DNA from: Candidatus Eiseniibacteriota bacterium
GTDB taxonomy: Bacteria > Eisenbacteria > RBG-16-71-46
Direction of reading: 5' to 3'
DNA length: 64,000 nt
NCBI GenBank assembly: GCA_016710095.1
Contig: JADJLL010000006.1
Coordinates: 1 to 64,000, forward strand
Shown: one piece after another, positions 7,659 to 17,045 of the stretch
How positions within the stretch are numbered: position 1 is the stretch's first letter
Layout: every line of letters starts with the position of its first letter
The notes under the pieces: generated by a model
What the model saw: the letters and a program-made list of their open reading frames with translations, nothing else
What the model was told of the DNA's origin: nothing
The model's database searches: none
Made by a program: the position numbers and the translations under genes

Positions 7659-9149
7659 CTACTTGCCCGCGGCCTTCTTCGCCGCGCGCACCTTCGCCAC
7701 TTCGGCCGGCGTGACTTCGTGCCCGGCGTTGCCCCAGCTGTTGTAGACGAAGGTCAGCACGTTCGCGACGTCCTCGTCGGCGAGGTTCAGCGCCGGCATC
7801 TGGCTGTTGAACTCCTTGCCGTTCACCGTGACCTTGCCGGCCAGACCGCCGATCGCGATGCCGATCGCGCGCGGCTTGTCGGCGTTGAGGTAGTCCGAAG
7901 CGGCGAGCGGCGGGAACGCGCCCGGCAGCCCCGCGCCGCTCGGCTGGTGGCACGCGGCGCAGACGTTGTTGAAGACGCGCTTGCCGCGCTCGATGCGCTC
8001 GGCCTTGTTCGCCGCCGGCGCCTGCGTCGGCGCCTCACCGACGGACTGGATCGCGCCGCCTTCGGGCTGGTAGACCTCGTCCGAGATCTTGCCCGAGTAC
8101 ACGACCTTGTTCTCGCCGCCCTCGACCTTGAGCATGCCGAGCGAGCCCTTGTTGAACGTGCGGAAGATCGAGTGGTCCACCAGGATGAACGTGCCCGGCG
8201 CCTCGACCTTGAACTCGACCACGCTCGAGCCGCCCGCGGGAATCATCGTCGTCTGCACGTTCGTGTTCACGAGATCGCCGCCCTCGACGTTCACCTTGTC
8301 GAAGATCTCGCCGATCACGTGGAAGCTCGACACGAGGTTCGGGCCACCGTTGCCCATGTAGATGCGCACGGTCTCGCCGACCTTCGCCTTGAGCGCGTTG
8401 TCGCCCGTGAGCGCGCCGACCGAGCCGTTGAACACGACGTACTCGGGTTCCTCGCGCACGGCCTTGGCCATGTCGAACGGCTGCAGGCCGGGATCACCGT
8501 TGCGGCCCGCGGTGTAGAAGTCGCCCTGCATCACGTAGAACTCGCGGTCGACCTTCGGCAGGCCTTCCTTCGGCTCGACGAGGATGAGCCCGTACATGCC
8601 GTTGCCGATGTGCATGCCGACCGGCGCCGTCGCGCAGTGATAGACGAACAGCCCCTTGTTGAGCGCCTTGAACGAGAACACCGACGAGTGGCCCGGCGCC
8701 GTCATGCTCGACGCCGCGCCGCCACCGGGACCGGTGACCGCGTGCAGGTCGATGTTGTGCGGCATGCTGTTCGACGGATGGTTCTCGAGATGGAACTCGA
8801 CCTCGTCGCCCTCGCGCACGCGGATGAACTTGCCGGGCACCGAGCCGCCGAAGGTCCAGAACGTGTAGTCCACGCCGTCGGCGAGGCGCTTCACGACTTC
8901 CTTCACCTCGAGCTTCACGATCACCTTGGTCGCGTGCTTGCGCGTGATCGGCGGCGGCACGTTCGGCGCGTCGGTGAGCACGGCCTCTTCGGAGCCGGTC
9001 ACCTTTTCGTTCATGGCGAGAAGCGCGGAGACGGGATTCGAACCGCCGTTCGAGGAACAGCCCGAAAGCACGAAGAGCGCCCACGTGAGGCCGGCCACGG
9101 CCATCGTCACGAAGGCGCCACGGAGAACTCGAAGCGAGGAAGCGTTCAT
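7659..9149 (-). CDS. nirK: copper nitrite reductase NirK with C-terminal cytochrome c domain
   Basis: 496 residues. Reduces nitrite to nitric oxide outside the cytoplasm in denitrification. An N-terminal lipobox (LFVLSGCSS) predicts a lipid anchor. Two cupredoxin domains follow. MPHNIDLHAV holds the type-1/type-2 ligands and the catalytic Asp. FVYHCATAPVGMHIGNGMYG holds the adjacent His-Cys ligands and the His and Met of the blue copper site. SSFHVIGEIFD and FILVDHSIFR come from the second domain. From about residue 400 a class-I cytochrome c is fused, with CAACH for heme and SQMPAL for the axial Met. The fused heme probably passes electrons to the copper site. ATG 9149 has a GGGGAG ribosome site. 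First gene of nirK-nirV-SCO1. Confidence 0.95.
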   Translation of the reverse strand: MNASSLRVLRGAFVTMAVAGLTWALFVLSGCSSNGGSNPVSALLAMNEKVTGSEEAVLTDAPNVPPPITRKHATKVIVKLEVKEVVKRLADGVDYTFWTFGGSVPGKFIRVREGDEVEFHLENHPSNSMPHNIDLHAVTGPGGGAASSMTAPGHSSVFSFKALNKGLFVYHCATAPVGMHIGNGMYGLILVEPKEGLPKVDREFYVMQGDFYTAGRNGDPGLQPFDMAKAVREEPEYVVFNGSVGALTGDNALKAKVGETVRIYMGNGGPNLVSSFHVIGEIFDKVNVEGGDLVNTNVQTTMIPAGGSSVVEFKVEAPGTFILVDHSIFRTFNKGSLGMLKVEGGENKVVYSGKISDEVYQPEGGAIQSVGEAPTQAPAANKAERIERGKRVFNNVCAACHQPSGAGLPGAFPPLAASDYLNADKPRAIGIAIGGLAGKVTVNGKEFNSQMPALNLADEDVANVLTFVYNSWGNAGHEVTPAEVAKVRAAKKAAGK

Positions 9150-9197
9150 GGGAACTCCCCGGGTTGAGCGATGGAGGTGCGGTACAGCGATGCGCTC

Positions 9198-9240
9198 ACG
9201 GTAGGCAGTCGCTCGGGCCCCGGGTATGACGACCGTCATA
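9198..9240 (-). promoter_or_regulatory. Crp/Fnr-type operator and promoter of nirK
   Basis: TATGAC-GACC-GTCATA at 9225-9240 is a perfect 6-4-6 palindrome containing TGA-N6-TCA, the half-site geometry of the Crp/Fnr superfamily (FNR, NnrR, DNR). A TAnnnT -10 (TACCGT, 9198-9203) lies so that the palindrome centre would be near -41.5, the class II activator position. Regulation of nirK by oxygen or nitric oxide through such a protein is inferred. Confidence 0.65.
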
Positions 9241-9309
9241 TCAGGCGCAAATAGCCACGCCCGCCGTCGCGCCGGCGCAGGGAATCCGGCATTCGGGCCC
9301 GCGCGTACG

Positions 9310-9318
9310 GAATACTTG
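9310..9318. repeat. left target-site duplication of the decayed IS
   Basis: GAATACTTG, identical to 10494-10502 on the other side of the element. Confidence 0.9.
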
Positions 9319-10493
9319 GGTTGTGCTCGGAAGAATGGTGGGGAACCAGGGCGGTCATCTCTACGGTGGCGGCCCCTTCATTTGTTCAGGCGGCGTACTT
9401 GAGCGCGTGCTCCCGACCGTTCGGGACCTCCCGCGACTTCACCTTCCCCCAGTAGTACTCGCTCCAGCGCTCCGGCAACTGCACCCTGCTCGGGAACAGC
9501 CTCGTCGTCAGCACTTCCCGGTTTCATTCCGTGAGCCCCAGCCGCACGCCGGCGTGTCGTGAGCTTTCGCTCCGACGCCGCTTCATGTAGTTGCGCCACA
9601 CCATGAACACGGCCATGCGCCAGATCGCCATCTGGCGACGCGGGACGCGATCGTCGCGCTTGTGGTTCGCGCCGGTGTGCCGCGTCAACATGTCGTTCAG
9701 GTTCACGCTGAAGATCCGGTTAGCAGGCGTACGGGCGGCGCGCGAGCGATCGTGCGGTGCGTGCAAGTGCGCGGCCGTGCGATCGCGCGTGGATAAAGTC
9801 GCGATGTTCGTCGGTGTGGAGCACCAGCGACTGCGGCTTAGGCGCGACGAGCAGAGAAGCTCAGCGCAGATCCTTCTCCGTGCCGCGAGGATCGGGCTTG
9901 CCGAGGCGCGCTCCGTTCTCCCTGCGATACGCCTGCTGCGCCTTGTCATCGTTCCCGAGCGCCGCACTCCGTGCGTGAACCCGTGCAGGAAGTAGCTCTT
10001 CCGCCCACGAGCACGTTGCAGCTGGTCGGATGGAACTGGCTGTACTCGAAGGAAGAACCCCATCCATGGCAACGGACTCCGGTGATGCCGTCCTTCGGTC
10101 GCAGCTGCTCGTGGAACAGCTGGCAGTGCCGCCCGAGCCGGTTGGCGTGGAGCAGCACGGTCTGCGGTGAGCACTCCCTGGCGCGCGCGATCTGGCGAGG
10201 CACGAACACGAGCGCAGCCGTGGAAGGTCGGCGCGGAGTTCCGGGCGCGAGCCAGTAGGTGAGCAGGAACGTCTGGTCGCTGAACCGTCGCCGACAGTGA
10301 CAAAGCGGTAACGCTGGACACGGTGCGGCGCGCGCAGTGGCAGCCGTCGCGCTGGTAGCGCCAACGTTGTGGCGCAGTGTGGAATGGGCATCCGGGGTTG
10401 GGACAGAACGGGGGCGCCTGGGGGGCAGGCGTCTTGGTCATGCAGGGTTACCCCTGCACGAGTCGTTCCTTCACCAATCTTCCGAGCACAACC
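9319..10493 (-). mobile_element. decayed IS1-like insertion sequence
   Basis: 1175 bp bounded by 22-base inverted ends (GGTTGTGCTCGGAAGA..., one mismatch) and flanked by a perfect 9-bp duplication. Nine bases is the duplication length usual for IS1-family elements. It carries one broken transposase gene related to the intact element at 31117-32330, whose ends begin with the same GGTTGTG. It lies between the nirK control region and the glycosyltransferase gene that starts 36 bases after the right duplication. Confidence 0.88.
9386..10441 (-). pseudogene. transposase remnant, several frameshifts and a nonsense codon
   Basis: Pieces of one transposase lie in three minus-strand frames. The start is PFCPNPGCPFHTAPQRWRYQ (zinc-finger Cys). 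Then come LLHANRLGRHCQLFHEQLRP, SSFEYSQFHPTSCNVLVGG, ENGARLGKPDPRGTEKDL, NDMLTRHTGANHKRD and a C-terminus ending GREHALKYAA. They follow the same order as the intact transposase at 31182-32279 (LVHQAARLGRHALLLL, FAYSQYHPLHLNLGIGG, LGRPDPKAIEKG, DMMLRHNGANHRRE, KRHTLKLAA). At least four frameshifts plus a stop after RLGLTE are needed, too many to blame on sequencing error alone. The gene is dead. Confidence 0.85.
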
Positions 10494-10502
10494 GAATACT
10501 TG
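10494..10502. repeat. right target-site duplication of the decayed IS
   Basis: GAATACTTG, matching 9310-9318. Confidence 0.9.
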
Positions 10503-10537
10503 GGGAAGAGGGCGATCCGCTGATAGCGTTACGGCGC

Positions 10538-12201
10538 ATGTCCCGCTCCCCTGATCGCAGCCACCCGCGTCCTCCGGCCACGACCGAGGCTCCCTCACGC
10601 CTCGAACGTGCGGGAGATTTCGCGCTCGTGACGACCTTGTCGCTGGCCGTCGGCGCCCATGTCACCTTTGCGAATCACGCGGGCGGCTTCTGGCGCGACG
10701 AGGCGAACACGCTCGCCTTCGCGGGCATGGCGTCGCTGCATGAGCTGTTCGCGAATCTGCGCCACGACTCCGCGCCTCCCACGATCGCGCTGCTCGTGCG
10801 CGCCGCGACGGCGATCGGTGCGCAGTCGGACGGCGCGTTGCGCGCGCTCGGCGCGACAGTCGGGCTCGGAGCGCTCGCCGCGGCGATCGCGGGCGCTCGC
10901 TCGCTCGGGGCGAGGCTACCGGTGGCGACGCTCACATTGTTCGCGCTCAACGCGTGGGTGATCCGGGGCGGTGACGCGCTGCGGCCACAGGGCCTCGGCA
11001 TGCTCGGTGTCACGCTCGCGTTCGTCGCCACGGCGCGCGTCGCGCTCGAGCCCTCCCGGCGGCACATCGCGCTCGCGGCGGCGGCCTCGGCTTTCGCCGC
11101 GCTGTGTGCGTGGACGACGCTGCCGCTGCTCGGCGCCGTCGCCGCGGCGCTGCTCGTCGTGGCGATGCGCGAACGCTGCCACCGTCGCGCCGCGGGCGCA
11201 CTGGTGATCGCAGTGGCGGCGGCGTTCACGCTGCTGCCGTTCGCCTCCGCGCTGCAGGCGGCGCGCGTGGCGCGCTCGTGCGGACCGGTACGAACCTGAA
11301 CTCGCTGAGCGCCGCGCTCGCGGGCACCGTACGACTCGACCTCGCGCTCTGGGCGCTGCTCACGCTCGCCGGGCTGCTCGCCGGCGCGGCGGCCTGGCGC
11401 GCGCCACGAACGAAGAATCCCGGCGCTCCCTCGGAGCGGGACGCGGCGCTCGTGCGATTCGCCGCCGTGGCACTCGTGTTCGGAGCGATCGGCAGCCTCG
11501 CCTTTCTGTGGTGGAGCGCGCTGCCCACGCAGCCCTGGTACCACCTGCCTTTGATCTCGCTCGCCTGCCTGTCGCTCGATCTGCTGCTCGCGCCGTGGAC
11601 GCGGGAGGCACGCGCCGGCCTGTTCGCCGCCGCGGGCGTGATGCTGCTCGCGGTGGTGCACAGCTTCGCGCTCCCCACCCGGGTGCTCCAGCGGACGACC
11701 AACATCGATCTCCACGCACGGACACTGGCGGGGCTCGCGGCTCCCGGCGATTTCCTCGTCGTGACTCCGTGGCAGCTCGGCGTGTCGTACACGCGCGTCG
11801 CGGTGCCCGGCCTCGCGTGGAGCACGCTGCCGCCGCTCGCCGACACGCGCATCCATCGCTACGATCTCGTGCGCGAGGCGATGCAGCATCCCGATGTGAG
11901 CGAAGCGGTCGATGCGCGCGCGCTCGCGACGCTCGCCGAAGGACATCGGGTGTTCGTGCTCGGCGCGCTCCCGCCGACGAACGCGCGCGAGCTCGCGCCA
12001 CTCCCTCCGCCCGCGCCCGGTTCGCCGTTCGGTTGGAACTCGGACGCCTACACCCTCGCCTGGACGAGGCGATTCGTGTCCGACCTGATGCCCGCCGTCT
12101 CGCGCGCGAATCGGATCGCGCACGCGCCAGCCGACGTGAGTCCGTACGAGGCCGCGGCCCTGTACGTGTTCGAGGGCGCGCCCCCCGAAGGGGCGCGATG
12201 A
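10538..12201 (+). CDS. multi-pass membrane glycosyltransferase (GT39/GT83-like), frameshifted
   Basis: About 555 residues after one frame correction near 11265, where the first frame ends in PVRT and the second continues as LVRTGTNLNSLSAALAG. Many hydrophobic helices. The first extracytoplasmic loop has FWRDEANTLAFAGM, the Asp/Glu-bearing loop of GT-C type transferases that use lipid-linked sugars (ArnT/PMT-like). A large soluble tail follows from about residue 380. The acceptor is unknown. The stop overlaps the ATG of the next gene (ATGA), so the two are co-expressed. The insertion site of the decayed IS lies 36 bases upstream, so the promoter may have been displaced. Confidence 0.65.
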
Positions 12202-14146
12202 GGCCGGGCGCTTCCCCCGCGTTCTTCGTGCGCCTCGCGAGCGCCGTGGCGCTCACGCTCGCGGTCGCATTCGCGTTCGCGGGTGTGCGCGGCAACGGCT
12301 GGGTGCTGATCGACGATCCCATCTACGTGACCGAGAACCCGCACGTCGCGACGGGACTGACGAGCACGAACCTCGCGTGGTTCCTGCACGCGCCGCACGG
12401 CGGCAACTGGCATCCGCTCACCTCGTGGTCGCACCTGCTCGACGTGGCGGCGTTCGGGCTCGATCCCGCCGGGCCGCACATGGTCAATCTGCTGCTGCAC
12501 ATCGCGAACGCGCTGCTGCTGCTGTGGGTGCTGCGGCGCCTGACCGGCGCGTGGTGGAGATCGCTCGCGGTCGCGGCGCTGTTCGCGCTGCACCCGCTGC
12601 GCGTCGAATCCGTCGCGTGGATCTCCGAGCGCAAGGACGTACTGAGCGGCTTCTTCTTCCTGCTCACGCTCATCCGGTGGAAGCGCTGGACCGACTCGCC
12701 CTCCCCCGCGCGTTACGCGCTCGTGTGCGTTTCCCTCGCTCTCGGACTCGCGAGCAAGCCCATGCTCGTCACGACGCCCGCGGTGCTGCTGCTGCTCGAC
12801 GCGTGGCCGCTCGACCGCCCGGTGTTCACGCAGAGCGGCGCGTTCGCCGAGCGCCTGCGCGAGAAGGCACCGCTGTTCGCCATCGCGTTCGCGTTCGCCG
12901 CACTCACGTGGTGGATGCAGCGCGCGACCGGCGCGATGACCGACGGCACCGCGCTGCCGCTCGCGGCGCGCGCGGCGAACGCGCTCGTCGCGCCGTGGCG
13001 CTACCTGGGCGCGACGCTCTGGCCCACGAAGCTCGGCGTTTTCTACCCGTTCCCCGACCATGTCGCGCCGCTCGCCGTGGCCGCTTCCGTGACGGCGATC
13101 GCCGCGTGCCTCGCGCTCGCGTGGCGCGCGCGCTGCCGGCGCCCCTGGCTGCTCGTCGGTGCGCTGTGGTTCCTCGGCATGCTCGTGCCCGTCTCCGGGA
13201 TCGTGCAGGTCGGCCGTCAGGGCTGGGCCGATCGGTACAGCTACCTGCCGACGATCGGGCTCGCGATCGCGTTCGTGTGGAGCGTCGCGGCGATCGCCGA
13301 GCGCGCGCGTGCCCTGCGCGTCGCGGCGATCGCGCTGCTCATCGCCGTGTGCGCGGCGCTCGGCGTCGCGACGACGCAGCAGGCCGCACGCTGGAAGAAC
13401 TCCGAGACGCTCTTCGCGTGGACCGCCAAGGCCGTGCCCGGGAACGTCACCGCGCTCGTGGGGCTCGGCAACGCGTACATGAAGGCGAACCGTCCCGCCG
13501 ACGCCGTCGCGCCGTTCACCCGGGCGCTCGCGCTCGAGCCGCGCAACGCCGAGGTGCGCGAGCGGCTCGTGCTCGTGCAGCGCACGCGCGGCCGCGACGC
13601 CGACGCGCGCGCGACCGCCGTCGCGGGGCTCGGCCCCGCGACGAGCGCGCGCGGATGGTTCGACGTCGGCGAACTGGAAGCGCGGCTCGGTCGCGATTCG
13701 GTCGCGATCGATGCCTTTGCGCGTTCGGCGCGCCTCGATACGACGCAGTGGAGCACCCAGGCCGCGTGGGCCGAAGCGCTCGTGCGTCTCGGGCGCGCAC
13801 AGGACGCCGCCGCTCGCTTCGACCAGGCGCTGCGGCTCGCCCCCAACGCACGCTCCTGCAATCGGCGTGGCTGCGCGCGACGAGCGCGAACGCCGCCGCT
13901 CGCGACGGCTCGCTCGCGGTGAAGCAGGCCGAGCAGGCGGTGGAGCTCTCGGGAGCGGGGCTCTCGGACGCCGGCAACGCCGCCACGCTCGCGGCCGCAT
14001 ACGCCGAGGCCGGACGATTCGCCGAGGCCATCGCGGCGGCGGACTCGGCGATCGCCGGCGCACACCGGCTCGGGCTGAAGGACGCCTCCGCCTACCTCGA
14101 GCGCCAGCGAGCCGCGTATCGTGCGGGCCGCGCGTGGCGGGAGTGA
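12198..14146 (+). CDS. TMTC-like membrane protein with C-terminal TPR repeats, frameshifted
   Basis: About 649 residues. The N-terminal 400 residues are multi-pass membrane, with the signature of the bacterial TMTC-like family: WVLIDDPIYVTENPHV (Asp pair), HPLTSWSHLLD, HPLRVESVAWISERKDVLS and RYSYLPTIGL. TMTC proteins in animals are O-mannosyltransferases; the bacterial homologues are uncharacterised. Residues 430-640 are TPR units (ALVGLGNAYMKANRPADAV). A single indel near 13846, next to a CCCCC run, separates the last 100 residues. It is co-transcribed with the preceding GT-C protein (ATGA overlap) and converges on rarA, 7 bases away. Confidence 0.72.
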
Positions 14147-14153
14147 CGCGGCG

Positions 14154-15482
14154 CTACGCGCCCTCGGCGCCGGAGGCGCCGGGCTTCCGCGGATAGAACT
14201 TCCGCTCCGCGATCTCGTCCGGCAGGTGCGGCTGGCGCTTCGCCGCTTCCGGATCGTCGTGCGCGTACGCGTAACCCTTGCCGTAGCCGAGCTCCTTCAT
14301 GAGCCCGGTCGGCGCGTTGCGAATGACGAGCGGCGGCGGCAGCGAGCCCGACTGTTCGATCTCCGCCATCACCGCCTTGTATGCGACGTACGTGGCGTTC
14401 GACTTGGGCGCGAGCGCCAGGTGCACGACCGCCTGCGCGAGCGCGAGCTCGCCCTCCGGTGATCCCAGCTGGTGGTAGGCGTTGAACGCCGCCGTCGTGA
14501 TGAGCAGCGACTGCGGATCGGCCTCGCCGATGTCCTCGCTCGCGAAGCGCACGAGACGGCGCGCGATGTACAGCCGGTCCTCGCCCGATGCGACCATGCG
14601 GCCGAACCAGTAGAGCGACGCGTCGACGTCGGAATCGCGCAGGCACTTGTGCAGCGCGCTGATGAGGTTGAAGTGCTCCTCGCCCGCCTTGTCGTAGCGC
14701 AGGTGACGGCGCGCGAACGCCTCGCGGATGTCGTCCGCGACGATGCCGCGCCCCTGCGCCTCGGCGCTGGCCGCGGCGATCTCGAGCGTCGTGAGCGCGC
14801 GGCGCGCGTCGCCGTCGGCGGCCGCCGCGAGCAGGTCGAGCGCCTCGCTCTCCGCGGCGACTCGGTTCGCGAGGCCGTGCTCGGACGTGAGCGCGCGCTC
14901 GAGCAGCGAGCGGATGTCGGCGGGCTGCAGCTCCTTCAGCACGAGCACGCGGGCGCGCGACAGGAGCGCGGAGTTCACCTCGAAGCTCGGGTTCTCGGTC
15001 GTGGCGCCGATGAAGACGATGTCGCCGCGCTCGACGTGCGCGAGGAACGCGTCCTGCTGCGCCTTGTTGAAGCGGTGGATCTCGTCGACGAACAGGATGG
15101 TCGGCTTGCCCGTGCGCTTGCGCGTCGCGGCGGCGAGCGTCATGACCTCCTTCACTTCCTTCACGCCCGACAGCACCGCCGAGATCTGCACGAACGGCGC
15201 GCCCGCGGTGCGCGCGACGAGGCGCGCGATGGTCGTCTTGCCGGTGCCCGGAGGGCCCCACAGCACGATGGACGACAGGTGGCGGCCGTCGCGCATGAGC
15301 GCGATCGGGCTGCCCGCGTGCAGCAGGTGCTGCTGTCCCGCGAGTTCCTCGAACGTGCGCGGGCGCATGCGATCCGCGAGCGGCGCCGTGGGCGATGCCG
15401 CGTCCAGCGGGCTGGAGCCATACGCCGAGGAGGAGCCGGAGGCTCCGTCGTCGTCGCCCGTGCCGAACAAATCCGGGCTCAC
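14154..15482 (-). CDS. rarA: replication-associated recombination protein A (AAA ATPase)
   Basis: 442 residues, the family's usual length (MgsA/RarA/WRNIP1). Walker A GPPGTGKTTIARLVA, Walker B LFVDEIHRFNKAQQDAFL, sensor GATTENPSFEVN and the C-terminal YPHLPDEIAERKFYPR-like end (RQPHLPDEIAERKFYP). It acts at stalled replication forks as a tetrameric ATPase. GTG at 15482 overlaps the cbiO stop (GTGA), so it is the last gene of the long minus-strand cluster. Confidence 0.95.
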   Translation of the reverse strand: MSPDLFGTGDDDGASGSSSAYGSSPLDAASPTAPLADRMRPRTFEELAGQQHLLHAGSPIALMRDGRHLSSIVLWGPPGTGKTTIARLVARTAGAPFVQISAVLSGVKEVKEVMTLAAATRKRTGKPTILFVDEIHRFNKAQQDAFLAHVERGDIVFIGATTENPSFEVNSALLSRARVLVLKELQPADIRSLLERALTSEHGLANRVAAESEALDLLAAAADGDARRALTTLEIAAASAEAQGRGIVADDIREAFARRHLRYDKAGEEHFNLISALHKCLRDSDVDASLYWFGRMVASGEDRLYIARRLVRFASEDIGEADPQSLLITTAAFNAYHQLGSPEGELALAQAVVHLALAPKSNATYVAYKAVMAEIEQSGSLPPPLVIRNAPTGLMKELGYGKGYAYAHDDPEAAKRQPHLPDEIAERKFYPRKPGASGAEGA

Positions 15483-16323
15483 GGCTTCGCCGCTCCCATC
15501 CGTTCGAGCAGCAGTTTCACGGCTTCTTCCACGTTCTCGGGCCGGCCGAGGTTCACGCCGCGCGACTCGAGCACTGGAACAGTTCGGCGAGCACCGGCGC
15601 TTCGATGTTCGTGCGCTTGAGCAGCTCGACGTCGCGGAAGATCTCCGCCGGCGGGCCCTGCGCGAGGATCTCGCCGCCGCGCTTGAGCACGTACACCTTG
15701 TCCGCGAGCGGCTGCACGAGCTGCACGTCGTGCGTCGCCACGACGAGCGACACGCCGTGCTCGCGATTGAGGCGGTTGAGCAGGTCCACGATGTCGTTGC
15801 GCGACGACGGGTCGAGCCCCTCGAACGGCTCGTCGAGCACGAGCAGCTCGGGCTCGAGCACGAGCGCGCCGGCGAGCGCGACCTTGCGCTTCTCGCCGCC
15901 CGACAGGTAGTGACAGACCTTGTGCGCGAGGTGCTCGATGCCGACCTTGCGCAGCGCCACGCTCACCTTCTCGCCCACCTCGGCGTCGGTGTAGCCGTAG
16001 TTGCGCGGGCTGAACGAGACGTCGTCGTACACGGTCGGCGCGATGATCTGCTCGTCGGCGTTCTGCAGCAGCACGCCGACGCGTTCGCGGATCTTGCTGA
16101 AGTGCTTCGCGGGATCGACGCCGAACACCTGCACGTCGCCTTCCTGCGGCGCCAGCAGTCCGAGGATGTGATAGAGCAGCGTGCTCTTGCCGCAGCCGTT
16201 CGGCCCGAGGATGACGACGCGCTGGCCCTTCTCGACCACGAAGTCGAGGCCGCACAGGTGGACGCTCGTGCGGTCGGGATACGTGTGCCGCACGCACGAC
16301 ACGTGGACGATCGGTTCACTCAT
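15479..16323 (-). CDS. cbiO: ECF transporter ATPase CbiO, C-terminal frameshift
   Basis: ABC ATPase that powers cobalt or nickel uptake with CbiM and CbiQ. Walker A GPNGCGKSTLL, Q-loop GVLLQNADEQII, signature YLSGGEKRKVALAGAL, Walker B ELLVLDEPFEGLDPSSR and the switch His in VVATHD. At 15574 a G seems to be missing: the frame closes early as FQCSSRAA, while the next frame gives LFQVLESRGVNLGRPENVEE and ends at 15479 overlapping rarA. The overlap with rarA is the pattern seen at the other junctions, so the longer form is probably the true one. Confidence 0.88.
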
Positions 16324-17045
16324 GGACGGCCCACCTCCCTCAACAGGATGCGCGACGCCAGCACCGCGGCGAACGCGACGACGACCCAGACGTCCTCGGC
16401 GCGCAGGTCGCGCCAGTGACGGCAGCCGCAGATGCGGCCGGAATGCCCGCGCAGGTGCATGACCTGGTAGAGCCGCTGGCTGCGCTCGAAGCCGTGCAGC
16501 ACGACGGTGCCGACCGCCTCGCCCATGCGTTCGCCGCGGCGGCGCAGCGAGCCGCCGAGCGCGCCGCGCAGGAAGAGCGCGCGCCACAACCGCTCGAGCC
16601 GCTGCAGCAGGACGAACACGGCGCGATAGGTCAGGAACAGGCTGTCGCCGACGACGCGCGGCAGCACGCGCGAGATGGGCGCGAAGAGATCGGGGTACGG
16701 CGTCGTGCCGACGAGCCAGAGCGCGACGACGCTCGCGACCACCGGGCGCAGCGCCGTGACGGCGATCTCGTCGAGACGTCCGTTCCAGCGCGAGACCAGC
16801 CAGAGCGCGGCGAAGAAGAGCGGCGTCGTGGCCGCGAGCAGCACGAGCTTGAACGGCAGCCGCGCGGTGAGCGCGAGCAGCACCGCGACCGCGAGGAACA
16901 CCACCAGGGGGCCCCACGTGGGCGTGAACACCGCGACGCCGATCGTGACGAGCGTGAAGAGCAGCTTGGACAGCGCGCTCGCACGATGCCACGCCGTGTG
17001 CCCGGCGCTCGCGTACTGGTCGATCTGCGCGAAGGTGTTGATCAC
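16320..17045 (-). CDS. cbiQ: ECF transporter transmembrane protein CbiQ
   Basis: 241 residues with about five membrane helices. The coupling region LYQVMHLRGHSGR is the Ala/Gly-Arg-Gly motif that contacts the ATPase in T components. GTG at 17045 overlaps the cbiM stop (GTGA) and the end overlaps the cbiO ATG (ATGA). Delivers energy from CbiO to the substrate-binding CbiM. Confidence 0.88.
   Translation of the reverse strand: MINTFAQIDQYASAGHTAWHRASALSKLLFTLVTIGVAVFTPTWGPLVVFLAVAVLLALTARLPFKLVLLAATTPLFFAALWLVSRWNGRLDEIAVTALRPVVASVVALWLVGTTPYPDLFAPISRVLPRVVGDSLFLTYRAVFVLLQRLERLWRALFLRGALGGSLRRRGERMGEAVGTVVLHGFERSQRLYQVMHLRGHSGRICGCRHWRDLRAEDVWVVVAFAAVLASRILLREVGRP

Noticed and set aside
15479..15600. 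Programmed frameshifting in cbiO (and the other broken genes)
   Set aside because: No slippery heptamer with a downstream structure, and the breaks occur in unrelated families at random points. Indel error or mutation is simpler.
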